This document shows positions 17,989-25,887 of a stretch of DNA of 64,000 bases, piece by piece. The stretch is from NCBI RefSeq assembly GCF_021601625.1, contig NZ_BQHR01000018.1:1-64000 (forward strand). Direction: 5' to 3'. The notes beneath the pieces were generated by a model that searched no databases, was not told the origin of the DNA, and saw only the letters and a program-made list of their open reading frames with translations. How positions within the stretch are numbered: the first letter of the stretch is position 1; each line of letters opens with the position of its first letter. The DNA comes from Pseudomonas paraglycinae. Lineage in GTDB: Bacteria; Pseudomonadota; Gammaproteobacteria; Pseudomonadales; Pseudomonadaceae. The translations under genes were made by a program, and so were the position numbers.

Positions 17989-18534
17989 ATGCGCGCCTTG
18001 AACCTCGACTTCCAGCCTCGTCCGCGTTCCGGCCCGTTGGGCTGGAGCCTGCTCGGCGGCGGTGTGTTGCTCGCGCTGGTGTGCTTCGGCGTGCAGCAGC
18101 ACCTCGGCGATCAGGCCGAACAACAACAAGGTCACTTGCAACACACCCAGCGCCAGCTCACCGGCGACAGCGGCAGCAAGACAACACTGAGCCCGGCGGA
18201 AACCCGCGAACAGGCGCAGAACCTCGCCGAAATGCGCAAGGTCTCGCAGCAACTGCGCCGGCCCTGGGAACGCCTGTTCGCCATGCTCGAAGCCATGCCG
18301 CGCGACGACATTGCCTTGCTGACCCTGACCCCGGATGCCCGCAAGGGCCAAGTGCGGATCAGCGCCGAGGCGCGGGATCTGCAAGCGATGCTGGATTTCC
18401 ACAAACGGCTGGAGGCCAGTGACGAGCTGTCCGACGTGTCGCTGCTGAGCCACGAAATCGTCGTCAAATCGCCGGAGCAACCGGTGCAATTCAACCTGTC
18501 GGCGACCTGGGAGATAGGCGATGCGAATCCCTAG
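17989..18534 (+). CDS. PilN-like inner-membrane assembly protein
   Basis: A 181-residue bitopic protein: a short cytoplasmic start (MRALNLDFQPRP, compatible with the PilN motif that docks onto PilM), one membrane helix at about 20-40, a polar coiled-coil segment (QAEQQQGHLQHTQRQL onward) and a ferredoxin-like periplasmic domain. It begins one base after the preceding stop and overlaps the next gene by 14 bases. It should pair with the following PilO-like protein to form the inner-membrane alignment complex. Confidence 0.72.
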   Translation: MRALNLDFQPRPRSGPLGWSLLGGGVLLALVCFGVQQHLGDQAEQQQGHLQHTQRQLTGDSGSKTTLSPAETREQAQNLAEMRKVSQQLRRPWERLFAMLEAMPRDDIALLTLTPDARKGQVRISAEARDLQAMLDFHKRLEASDELSDVSLLSHEIVVKSPEQPVQFNLSATWEIGDANP

Positions 18535-19069
18535 ACTGATCGTTCACGAATACCTGCAAGGCCTCGGTGTTCCGGGCCTGGCCGGTCTGGCGCTGCTGCT
18601 GGTCACGCTGGCGTGGGCACTCGGCGGTTTGCTGCCGGGCTGGCAATCGCTGCAACAGCTCAGCCAGCAAACCCAGGAAGCCACCGAATACCTGGCCAAG
18701 GTCGAGGACGGCAGCATCGCGCCGCCGGTGGTGCCGCAACGTCAGCTGGATGATTTCCGTAACAAGCTGCCGGCCCAGCCGCAGGCCACCGTCGCCATCG
18801 ACCGCATCTACGCGCTGGCCGCGCAGGAACACATCACCCTGGCGCGCGGCGAATACGCCCTCGGCGTCGATCCCAAGACCCATCTGGCGCGCTACCAGAT
18901 CCTGTTGCCGGTGCGCGGCAGCTACCCGCAATTGCGCCGCTTCTTGCACGCCTTGCTCGGCCAGTTGCCGGCGGTGGTGGTGGAAGACGTCGAGTTTCAA
19001 CGCAAGAAGATTGCCGACACCGACCTCAGCGGCCGGATCCGTATGACCCTCTACCTGTCGAGGTCGTGA
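18521..19069 (+). CDS. PilO/GspM-like inner-membrane assembly protein
   Basis: A 182-residue protein with a membrane helix at about 20-42 (LAGLALLLVTLAWALGGLL), a coiled coil (SLQQLSQQTQEATEYL) and a periplasmic domain with YPQLRRFLHALLGQLP, typical of PilO/GspM. It overlaps its neighbours by 14 bases upstream and 1 base (TGATG) downstream, showing translational coupling. It is expected to dimerise with the PilN-like protein. Confidence 0.75.
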   Translation: MRIPRLIVHEYLQGLGVPGLAGLALLLVTLAWALGGLLPGWQSLQQLSQQTQEATEYLAKVEDGSIAPPVVPQRQLDDFRNKLPAQPQATVAIDRIYALAAQEHITLARGEYALGVDPKTHLARYQILLPVRGSYPQLRRFLHALLGQLPAVVVEDVEFQRKKIADTDLSGRIRMTLYLSRS

Positions 19070-19587
19070 TGGACACCAAACGCATAACCGGCTGGGTGGC
19101 GTTCTTCGGCGTGGCGGCGGCACTGGCCTGGTTGCCGGAATATTTCTCGCCGAGCGACGAGGCGGATTCGACCGAAGTCGCCGTGGCCAGCCCGGTCAAA
19201 GCCAGCGCCCGTGGCGCCTTGCCCGCCAGCAGCGCCAAGGCGAATGCAGCGCCGATCAAGGACCTGAGCCCGGCTGGCGACCTGTTTGCGAGCAAATCCT
19301 GGAAGGCCGCGCCGACCTTGGCGACGGTCACCGAACAAGCGATCAACCCGACCCCGGTGGTGCAAGCCCCGAGCCTGCCACCGGTGCCGTTTCAGTTCGT
19401 CGGCAGGCTGCATGACCGCAGCGATCTGCAGGTGTTCTTGCAGGACGGCGAGAAAATCTACGTCGTGCGCAGCGGGGATGTGATCGACGACACCTGGAAG
19501 ATTGCGGCGATTTCCGATGTGGAACTGAGCCTGGTCTACCTGCCTTTGCATTTGTCGCAGACCTTGTCTGTGGGGAGTACGCAATGA
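19069..19587 (+). CDS. PilP/GspC-like secretin-docking protein
   Basis: A 172-residue protein with one N-terminal membrane helix (about 8-25), a proline/alanine-rich linker and a C-terminal beta domain (about 105-165) with PFQFVGRLHDRSDLQVFL and YVVRSGDVIDDTWKI. That is the pattern of the GspC homology region or PilP, which contacts the secretin N-domain. The ATG at 19069 shares bases with the preceding stop. Followed by the secretin gene with a 4-base overlap. Confidence 0.75.
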   Translation: MDTKRITGWVAFFGVAAALAWLPEYFSPSDEADSTEVAVASPVKASARGALPASSAKANAAPIKDLSPAGDLFASKSWKAAPTLATVTEQAINPTPVVQAPSLPPVPFQFVGRLHDRSDLQVFLQDGEKIYVVRSGDVIDDTWKIAAISDVELSLVYLPLHLSQTLSVGSTQ

Positions 19588-21431
19588 ACAGATCCCGTTT
19601 GCTGATGAGCCTCGGCCTGTGTGCCGGGCTGGCCGCGTGCAGTTCCGCGCAGGTCGCCAACAAGGAGGCTTCCGACCTGATCGAGCAAGGTCAATATGAG
19701 GCCGGGTTGGCCCGGATCGAAGAAGGCCTGCGCGAAGATCCTCGCGACACCGAACTGCATTTGCTGCTCAACAGCGGACGGGCCAAAGCCATTACCGCGC
19801 TGCTGACCTCCGGTGACACCGACCGCGCCCGCCGCGATTTCGCCTCGGCCCGCACCGCCTACAGCCGGGTGCTGACCATCGAGCCGAACAACCGCCGCGC
19901 CCAGGATGCCCTGCGCCAGCTCGACTACCTGCGCAGCATGGACGAAAAGCTGGAGCTGGCCCGTGGTGACCTGCGCCGGGGCGACATCTACGGCGCCGAC
20001 CGCCAGGTCAAACAGATCCTCGAACTCGACCCGAAAAACGACGGCGCGCTGGAACTGCAAGGCAACATCCGTCTGGTGCAGAGCCGCAACGTGATCCAGT
20101 ACCCGCAACTGCGCACCCGGCTTGATCGTCCGGTGACCCTGGAATTTCGCGACGCCAACCTCAAGACCATTTTCGAAGTGTTGTCGCAGGTGGCCGGCCT
20201 CAATTTCATCTTCGACAAGGACCTGCGCCCGGACATGAAAGCCACGATCTTCGTGCGTGATGTGCGCATCGAGGACGCCGTGCAACTGCTGCTGCAACAG
20301 AACCAGCTGCACCAGAAAGTGGTGAACGAAAACACCTTGCTGATCTTTCCGGACTCGCCGCAGAAGCTGAAGGATTATCAAGAGCTGGTGATGCGCACCT
20401 TCTACCTGACCAGCATCGACGCCAACACCGCGCTGAACATGATCAAGACCATGCTCAAGACTCGCGACGTGTTCGTCGACGAACGCCTGAATACCCTGAC
20501 CATGCGCGACACCGAAGACGCCGTGCGCATGGCCGAGAAACTCCTGCAATCGCAAGACCAGTCCAACCCCGAAGTGGTGCTGGAAGTGGAAGTGATGGAA
20601 GTTGCCACCCAGCGCATTCTCGATCTGGGCCTGCAATGGCCGAACACCTTCGGTGTGGTCAACAGCGACGGTTCGGCGGTGACCATTCTCGATCAACTGA
20701 AGGGCATCAACTCCAGCCGGATTTCGATCTCGCCGTCGCCGCAGGCCAAGATCAACGCGCAGGACAACGACATCAACACCCTGGCCAGCCCGGTGATCCG
20801 CGTCAGCAACCGCGAACAGGCGCGCATCCACATCGGTCAGCGGGTGCCGATCATCAGCGCCACGTCGGTGCCGTCGACCCAGGGCCCGGTGATCACCGAA
20901 AGCGTCACCTACCTCGATGTCGGTCTGAAGCTTGAAGTGCAACCGACCGTACACCTGAACAACGAAGTGGCGATCAAGATTGCTCTGGAAGTGAGTAACG
21001 CCACGCCGCTGGAGCCGACCCGCCAGGGGACGATTCCGGTGCAGGTCGATACCCGCAACGCCCAGACCTCGCTGCGTCTGCATGACGGCGAAACCCAGAT
21101 CCTCGCCGGCCTGATGCGCAACGACCACGGCGCCACCGGCAACAAGATTCCGGGCCTCGGCGACATTCCGGGTCTGGGCCGGTTGTTCGGCAGCAACAAG
21201 GACACCATCGGCAAATCGGAACTGGTGCTCTCGATCACCCCACGGATCGTGCGCAACCTGCCGTACCAGAGCCCGTCGGACATGGAATTCCCCACCGGCA
21301 CCGAAACCAGCATGCACATCCAGGCGCCGGATCGCTCGCAAAGCTACTCGATGCCAGCGCCTGCCGCGCAGCCTCGTGCAGTCGGTGAAGCGGCCGTGGC
21401 CACCACCCGTGTAACCGTCGAGAAGCCTTGA
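19584..21431 (+). CDS. gspD: Outer-membrane secretin (GspD/PilQ/MshL family), lipoprotein
   Basis: A 615-residue secretin. A lipoprotein signal with lipobox LAAC lies at about 16-19. Residues about 25-175 look like TPR repeats (EAGLARIEEGLREDPRDTEL), then an STN/N0-type domain (VTLEFRDANLKTIFEVLSQ), N1-type domains, and the secretin channel domain with RVPIISATSVPSTQ and the closing ELVLSITPRIV. TPR plus lipobox is closer to MSHA or Xcm-type secretins than to XcpQ. It would form the outer-membrane pore, probably targeted by its own lipid anchor, since no pilotin gene is seen. A GGGGAG ribosome site supports the start. Confidence 0.9.
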   Translation: MNRSRLLMSLGLCAGLAACSSAQVANKEASDLIEQGQYEAGLARIEEGLREDPRDTELHLLLNSGRAKAITALLTSGDTDRARRDFASARTAYSRVLTIEPNNRRAQDALRQLDYLRSMDEKLELARGDLRRGDIYGADRQVKQILELDPKNDGALELQGNIRLVQSRNVIQYPQLRTRLDRPVTLEFRDANLKTIFEVLSQVAGLNFIFDKDLRPDMKATIFVRDVRIEDAVQLLLQQNQLHQKVVNENTLLIFPDSPQKLKDYQELVMRTFYLTSIDANTALNMIKTMLKTRDVFVDERLNTLTMRDTEDAVRMAEKLLQSQDQSNPEVVLEVEVMEVATQRILDLGLQWPNTFGVVNSDGSAVTILDQLKGINSSRISISPSPQAKINAQDNDINTLASPVIRVSNREQARIHIGQRVPIISATSVPSTQGPVITESVTYLDVGLKLEVQPTVHLNNEVAIKIALEVSNATPLEPTRQGTIPVQVDTRNAQTSLRLHDGETQILAGLMRNDHGATGNKIPGLGDIPGLGRLFGSNKDTIGKSELVLSITPRIVRNLPYQSPSDMEFPTGTETSMHIQAPDRSQSYSMPAPAAQPRAVGEAAVATTRVTVEKP

Positions 21432-21433
21432 TC

Positions 21434-21907
21434 ATGAACGCCTCCCAACGCGGTTTTACCTTGATCGAAGTCGTGGTGACGCTGGCCCTGATCGGCCTGC
21501 TGGCCGGCATGGCCGCGCCGCTGACCGAGACCCTGGTACGGCGTGGCAAGGAGCAGGAACTGCGCACCGCGCTGTATCAGATTCGCGATGGCATCGACGC
21601 CTACAAGCGTGCCTTCGATGCCGGCTACATCGAGAAATCCCTGAACAGCAGCGGCTATCCGCCGAACCTGAAAGTGCTGGTCGAAGGCGTGCGCGACGTG
21701 CGCAGTGCCAAGGGTGCGAAGTTCTACTTTCTGCGCCGGATACCGCGGGATCCGCTGGTGCCGGCCAAACGTGACGACAACGGCGGTTGGGGCCTGCGGG
21801 CCTACAACAGTTCGGCCCAGAACCCGCGCGATGGCGAGGACGTGTTCGACGTCTACTCCCTCGCCCGGGGCCATGGCCTCAACGGCATCGCTTACCGCGA
21901 GTGGTGA
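21434..21907 (+). CDS. Pseudopilin, GspG-like
   Basis: A 157-residue protein with prepilin leader and processing site QRGFTLIEVVVTLALIG (E at mature position 5), a hydrophobic helix, and a GspG-like globular part (YPPNLKVLVEGV, RRIPRDPLVPAK, GWGLRAYNS). The ATG at 21434 is two bases after the secretin stop. It is longer than the GspG at 1.4 kb and may be a minor or alternative major pseudopilin. Confidence 0.85.
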   Translation: MNASQRGFTLIEVVVTLALIGLLAGMAAPLTETLVRRGKEQELRTALYQIRDGIDAYKRAFDAGYIEKSLNSSGYPPNLKVLVEGVRDVRSAKGAKFYFLRRIPRDPLVPAKRDDNGGWGLRAYNSSAQNPRDGEDVFDVYSLARGHGLNGIAYREW

Positions 21908-21912
21908 TTCTC

Positions 21913-22287
21913 ATGCGCCGGGAAAAGGGGTTTACCTTGCTCGAGCTGATGGTGGTGATGGCGATCATCGCGACCCTGATGACCATCGCCTTGCCACGCT
22001 ACTTCAACAGCCTCGAGGCCTCGAAAGAGACCACGTTGCACCAGAGCCTGTCGGCCATGCGCGAGGCGCTGGATCACTACTACGGCGACACCGGGCGCTA
22101 TCCCGATTCCATCGAGCAACTGGTGGAGATGCGTTACCTGCGCAACGCGCCGCTGGACCCGATCACCGAACGCAATGACCAATGGGTGCTGATCGCTCCA
22201 CCGGACGGTGTGGCGGGCGGCGTCGCCGACATCAAGAGCGGAGCTACCGGGAGGGCGCGTGATGGCAGCCAGTATTCCGAGTGGTAA
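21913..22287 (+). CDS. Pseudopilin, GspG-like, short
   Basis: A 124-residue protein starting at ATG 21913, five bases after the previous stop: leader MRREKG, then FTLLELMVVMAIIATL with E5, and a GspG-like domain (DHYYGDTGRYPDSIEQLVEM, APLDPITERNDQW). The ribosome site is weak, suggesting coupling to the upstream gene. It has the size of a GspG/GspH-type pseudopilin. Confidence 0.85.
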   Translation: MRREKGFTLLELMVVMAIIATLMTIALPRYFNSLEASKETTLHQSLSAMREALDHYYGDTGRYPDSIEQLVEMRYLRNAPLDPITERNDQWVLIAPPDGVAGGVADIKSGATGRARDGSQYSEW

Positions 22288-22801
22288 GCACGTGGAGCAG
22301 GGTGGGTTCACCTACCTGGGCGTGCTGTTCCTGATCGTGATCATGGGCATGGGCCTGGCCAGTGCCGGCGAATTGTGGTCGACCGTGTCGCGCCGCGATC
22401 GCGAGAAGCAACTGCTGTGGGTCGGCACCCAGTACGCCCAGGCGCTGCGCAGCTACTACCGCAGTTCGCCTGGCCTGGCGCAGTACCCGAAAGAGCTGGT
22501 CGACCTGTTGCAGGACGAACGTTTTCCGGAAGCCCGCCACCATCTGCGCCAGCTCTACCCGGACCCGATCGGCGGCGGCGAATGGGCCCTGCAGCGGGGT
22601 TTCGACGGACGCATTACCGGCATCAACAGTGCCTCCACCGAGGTGCCGTTGAAGCAGGCGGACTTCCCGTCGCAGTGGTCGGATTTCGAAGGCATGCAGC
22701 GTTATTCGGACTGGCAGTTCGTGGCCGAGAAAGCCTTTCTTGATGGCACCAACGGCCCTGCAAAAGGCCAGTCAGCGCTGCCGCAGGCGTTGCAGCCATG
22801 A
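22262..22801 (+). CDS. Minor pseudopilin lacking the mature E5 residue
   Basis: A 179-residue protein starting at ATG 22262 behind GGGAGGG and overlapping the previous gene by 26 bases. After a 17-residue basic leader it has GGFTYLGVLFLIVIMG: a prepilin-type site, but the usual glutamate at mature position 5 is glycine. Loss of E5 is known for tip pseudopilins of the GspK type. The rest carries YPKELVDLLQDERFPEARHH and DPIGGGEW, seen in pseudopilin-like proteins of this sort. It overlaps csgE by 4 bases. Confidence 0.75.
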   Translation: MAASIPSGKHVEQGGFTYLGVLFLIVIMGMGLASAGELWSTVSRRDREKQLLWVGTQYAQALRSYYRSSPGLAQYPKELVDLLQDERFPEARHHLRQLYPDPIGGGEWALQRGFDGRITGINSASTEVPLKQADFPSQWSDFEGMQRYSDWQFVAEKAFLDGTNGPAKGQSALPQALQP

Positions 22802-23190
22802 GCCGGAAATGGTGGTGCGCGTTGATCCTCACGGCTGTGGCGTCTTTCGCCAGCGCCGGCGAGGAAGACGAAATGATGGGCTTCATCGTCGACGACACGA
22901 TCTCGCACATCGGCCACGACTTTTACTACTCGTTCAGCGAGCGCCTGCGCGACACCAGCCGCATGGATTTCAACCTGGTGGTGCGCGAGCGCCCCGACGC
23001 GCGCTGGGGGAGCCTTGTGACCGTCGAGTATCAACAACGCCTGGTGTATCGGCGCTTCCTGCCGCCGAACACCGTGGAACTGAAGGACGAGGCCTACGAG
23101 GCCGCCGACTCGGTTCGACTGGAGGTCGTCCGGCGCAAGCTGGAAGCCTTGTTGCAGGACACCACCGACCTTGAGAAGGACGAACTATGA
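22798..23190 (+). CDS. csgE: Curli assembly factor CsgE
   Basis: A 130-residue periplasmic protein. The signal peptide ends near ASA, and the mature part shows the CsgE pattern: IVDDTISHIGHDFYYSF, LVVRERPDARWGSLVTVEY and QRLVYRRFLPP. In curli systems CsgE caps the CsgG channel and targets CsgA to it. It overlaps the last pseudopilin gene by 4 bases and csgF by 4 bases, so it is an integral part of the secretion operon. Confidence 0.9.
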   Translation: MSRKWWCALILTAVASFASAGEEDEMMGFIVDDTISHIGHDFYYSFSERLRDTSRMDFNLVVRERPDARWGSLVTVEYQQRLVYRRFLPPNTVELKDEAYEAADSVRLEVVRRKLEALLQDTTDLEKDEL

Positions 23191-23618
23191 ACACGACAAC
23201 GTTCTCACGGCGCAGCGGATTCTGGATCTCGGGGTTGTTGATCGGGCTTGCCAGCGCCGCTGCCGTCCAGGCCACCGAACTGGTCTACACGCCGGTCAAC
23301 CCGTCGTTCGGCGGCAACCCGCTCAACGGCACCTGGCTGCTCAACAACGCCCAGGCGCAAAACGACCACGACGATCCGGACCTCAAGAAACGCTCGACGG
23401 TGGCCGGCACTTCGGCGCTCGAACGCTTCACCAGTCAATTGCAGTCACGGTTGCTGGGGCAACTGCTGGACAACATCTCCACCGGCAACACGGGGAGCCT
23501 GTCCACCGACGCTTTTATCGTCAACGTCGTTGATGACTCGGGGGCACTGACGATTGAAGTGACCGACCGAGCGAGCGGCGAAGTTTCCGAAATTCAGGTG
23601 AACGGCCTCAACCCATGA
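23187..23618 (+). CDS. csgF: Curli assembly factor CsgF
   Basis: A 143-residue protein with signal peptide (cut near VQA) and the conserved CsgF start of the mature chain, ELVYTPVNPSFGGNPLNG, which plugs into the CsgG pore. The C-terminal part ends with IEVTDRASGEVSEIQV. CsgF is surface-exposed and couples CsgB nucleation to the channel. The csgG gene follows after 29 bases. Confidence 0.92.
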   Translation: MNTTTFSRRSGFWISGLLIGLASAAAVQATELVYTPVNPSFGGNPLNGTWLLNNAQAQNDHDDPDLKKRSTVAGTSALERFTSQLQSRLLGQLLDNISTGNTGSLSTDAFIVNVVDDSGALTIEVTDRASGEVSEIQVNGLNP

Positions 23619-23647
23619 CGGGATGACGGTTCCGGGGAGTGATGGAC

Positions 23648-24508
23648 ATGAAAAAAATAATTGCGCTAGGGCTGATGTTGGCAGCATTACAAGGGTGCAG
23701 TCTGCGCGAGCCGATGCCGGCCGAGCAGGACACCGATACCCCGACCCTGACCCCCAGGGCCTCCACTTATTACGACTTGCTGAAAATGCCGCGACCCAAG
23801 GGCCGGCTGATGGCGGTGGTGTACGGCTTCCGTGACCAGACCGGGCAGTACAAACCGACCCCGGCCAGTTCGTTTTCCACCAGCGTCACCCAGGGCGCGG
23901 CGTCGATGTTGATGGACGCGATGCAGGCCAGCGGCTGGTTTGTGGTGCTCGAACGGGAAGGGCTGCAGAACCTGCTGACTGAACGCAAGATCATTCGCGC
24001 TTCGCAGAAGAAACCGAATACGCCGGTGAACATTCAGGGCGAGCTGCCACCGTTGCAGGCGGCGAACATGATGCTCGAGGGCGGGATCATCGCTTATGAC
24101 ACCAACGTGCGCAGCGGTGGGGAAGGGGCGCGGTATCTGGGGATTGATCTGTCCCGTGAGTATCGGGTGGATCAGGTGACTGTGAATTTGCGTGCGGTGG
24201 ATGTGCGTAGCGGGCAGGTGCTGGCGAATGTAATGACCAGCAAGACGATTTATTCGGTGGCGCGCAGTGCGGGGATTTTCAAGTTTATCGAGTTCAAGAA
24301 GTTGCTTGAGGCTGAGGTCGGGTATACGACCAATGAGCCGGCGCAGTTGTGTGTGCTTTCGGCGATTGAGGCGGCGGTGGGGCATATGGTGGCGCAGGGG
24401 ATTGAGCGGCGGTTGTGGCAGGTGGCGGGGGATGCTTCTACGCCTTCGCAGGATGATGTTTTGAATCGGTACCTGACTCAGAACAAGATTGATCCGGATG
24501 CGGAGTGA
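23648..24508 (+). CDS. csgG: Curli secretion channel lipoprotein CsgG
   Basis: A 286-residue outer-membrane lipoprotein (lipobox LQGC). The ATG at 23648 is best spaced from GGGGAG; earlier in-frame GTG/ATG codons at 23639 and 23642 are too close. CsgG signatures include VVYGFRDQTGQYKP, GWFVVLEREGLQNLLTERKI and EGGIIAYDTNVRSGG. CsgG forms the nonameric pore for curlin export. Codon use shifts to more G-ending and less C-ending codons in the last third, near the repeat island that follows. Confidence 0.93.
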   Translation: MKKIIALGLMLAALQGCSLREPMPAEQDTDTPTLTPRASTYYDLLKMPRPKGRLMAVVYGFRDQTGQYKPTPASSFSTSVTQGAASMLMDAMQASGWFVVLEREGLQNLLTERKIIRASQKKPNTPVNIQGELPPLQAANMMLEGGIIAYDTNVRSGGEGARYLGIDLSREYRVDQVTVNLRAVDVRSGQVLANVMTSKTIYSVARSAGIFKFIEFKKLLEAEVGYTTNEPAQLCVLSAIEAAVGHMVAQGIERRLWQVAGDASTPSQDDVLNRYLTQNKIDPDAE

Positions 24509-24512
24509 ACGT

Positions 24513-24900
24513 GGCGGCCTTCGGGCCGACCAGGTTCTTTGGTTGTTTTGGGTACATATCCGTTGCTGCGGTAACGGCTTCTTATGGTTTCGCCCTTACG
24601 GCGAGTCCCTTTTGGCAAACGCCCCAAAAGGAACCAAAAGGTCTGGGCCCCGGCGTTCGGCCCCTCGCTGGGGCTCGGGGTTCCTTCGCTCCGGGATTCA
24701 TCCGGGGGCATCGCCTCCGGTTTGCTTCGCTGCACCTCCTCTCGATGTGTTTGGCTTCGCCAAACGGTCGCTTCGCTCCCACCCCCGGATGAATCCCTCC
24801 ACTCAGCCTTCCGATGGGGCCGGCACGTCAAGAGCGTTACTCGAGCTAACGCTCATTGTGTTGAGTGCGGCGGCTTCGCCGCGTGCTGGGGTGGTAGTTG
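24513..24900. repeat. Pseudomonas intergenic repeat element behind csgG
   Basis: No gene is supported here. The stretch starts with a GGCC-TTCG-GGCC hairpin (24516-24527) that may end the operon, then holds nested short inverted repeats (for example CCAAAAGG-type blocks and TTGGCTTCGCCAA) in a GC-rich sequence. From memory, this kind of sequence is common between genes of fluorescent pseudomonads. All six frames give only short overlapping ORFs. Confidence 0.6.
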
Positions 24901-24980
24901 GTTGATGTTGATGTTGATGTTGTTCCTGGCGCTTTTGGCGTTCCTGTCGCTCTTGTTGGTGTTGGTGTTGGTGTTGGTGT
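24899..24980. repeat. Low-complexity GTT tract
   Basis: Repeated units GTTGAT and GTTGGT flank a short spacer. Direct repeats of 3-6 bases, no coding potential supported. The tract probably expanded by slippage. Confidence 0.7.
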
Positions 24981-25057
24981 GAGCAGATGTATGTGTTTTT
25001 AAAACCCGAATTCAACTCGGTATTTCACGTCGGCGTACCTCTCCCAAACAACTTGAT

Positions 25058-25099
25058 CGGCTCCCTCTCCCTCCGGGAGAGGGCTGGGGTGAGGGCCAG
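25058..25099. repeat. Short intergenic hairpin repeat
   Basis: CTCTCCCTCCGGGAGAG forms a perfect hairpin (25065-25081), followed by GGCTGGGGTGAGGG. This element type is very common between Pseudomonas genes and may help end transcripts. Confidence 0.65.
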
Positions 25100-25223
25100 C
25101 GTCCTGAAGTCTGTTTAAAAACGTGTCTGAATACACCGAACCTTCCCACAAGGTTTTCAGGTTGTCCGTCGGAAGCGCGGGCTCTAGCCTGTTTCGGTCG
25201 CTGCCAATTCAGCGATCGGGCAT

Positions 25224-25357
25224 GGAAACCCGCGTAACAACAGAGCGCACAAGCGCCATTCATAACGTATCCTGCGCACCCTCATGGTGTGCACTTTGTT
25301 ATGGCGGCTGTGCGTAGGAGACCTCGTGTCTGCCGGGTTGCTCTGTCCCGGGTTTCC
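25224..25357 (+). promoter_or_regulatory. Long cruciform leader upstream of the DUF6124 gene
   Basis: A set of nested inverted repeats could fold into one long arm: GGAAACCCG (25224) with CGGGTTTCC (25349); ACAGAGC (25240) with GCTCTGT (25340); CGCACA (25246) with TGTGCG (25309); CGCCAT and ATAAC (25254) with GTTATGGCG (25299). The tip holds GCGCACC and GGTGTGC. It ends about 78 bases before the DUF6124 start. I infer a structured RNA or protein-binding leader; its function is unknown. Confidence 0.55.
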
Positions 25358-25434
25358 AGCCTGCGTACAGCTGCCACCTATTCGCTTGGAAACCGAATAG
25401 GGCCAGCTATAACCGTCATACAGGGTAAAAAATC

Positions 25435-25815
25435 ATGAAGAAACCAACACCCAACCCACCCGAAACCCAAGCCAACCCCGAAACCGACCCAACCTCCCCA
25501 TACACCTCCGTCAACTCGAAAAAACTCCACGAAGCCGCCGAACGCGCCCTCGATCATTACCTCTGCCCCGGCGCCCACATCATGGGCAGCGTCAACGAAC
25601 CCGCGCGGATGTACCTCGCCAACCCGGCCTACAACACCGAATCCCTGCTCGCCAACGCCAGCGAATCCCTGGGCTCGGCCAGCGAAATGCTCAACAACTT
25701 CGCCGCCACCCTCGACCCCGCCCACCGCAAGACCGCCCTGGGCATCGCGCAGATCCTCATGCTGGGTGAATTGGCCGTAAATCAGGCCTTGGATCACGTC
25801 GAGCTGAAGGGCTGA
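25435..25815 (+). CDS. DUF6124 family protein (formerly DUF3077)
   Basis: A 126-residue soluble protein with a proline-rich start (KKPTPNPPETQ) and a helical core: SKKLHEAAERALDHYL, ESLLANASESLGSASEM, and ALGIAQILMLGELAVNQALD. This pattern fits the DUF6124 proteins common in fluorescent pseudomonads, function unknown. No signal or membrane segment. It has a long structured leader upstream and a rho-independent terminator 17 bases downstream, so it is a single-gene unit unrelated to the Mn genes. Confidence 0.75.
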   Translation: MKKPTPNPPETQANPETDPTSPYTSVNSKKLHEAAERALDHYLCPGAHIMGSVNEPARMYLANPAYNTESLLANASESLGSASEMLNNFAATLDPAHRKTALGIAQILMLGELAVNQALDHVELKG

Positions 25816-25832
25816 TCCAGCACATGCCCAAT

Positions 25833-25866
25833 AAAAAAACGCGGCCCAGCAACGGGTCGCGTTTTT
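25833..25866 (+). terminator. Rho-independent terminator of the DUF6124 gene
   Basis: A stem AAAAACGCGGCCC / GGGTCGCGTTTTT with a short loop and a T run on the + strand. The A run on the other side makes it potentially bidirectional. Confidence 0.85.
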
Positions 25867-25887
25867 CACATTCAAACTGGAGTCACC

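Noticed and set aside
24899-24980. GTT tract as a CRISPR or origin-like iteron
   Set aside because: Units are only 3-6 bases, tandem, and without spacers or DnaA-type boxes.
24582-24982. Short ORFs in the repeat island on both strands
   Set aside because: They overlap each other in all frames, follow repeat sequence and have no ribosome site or known domain.
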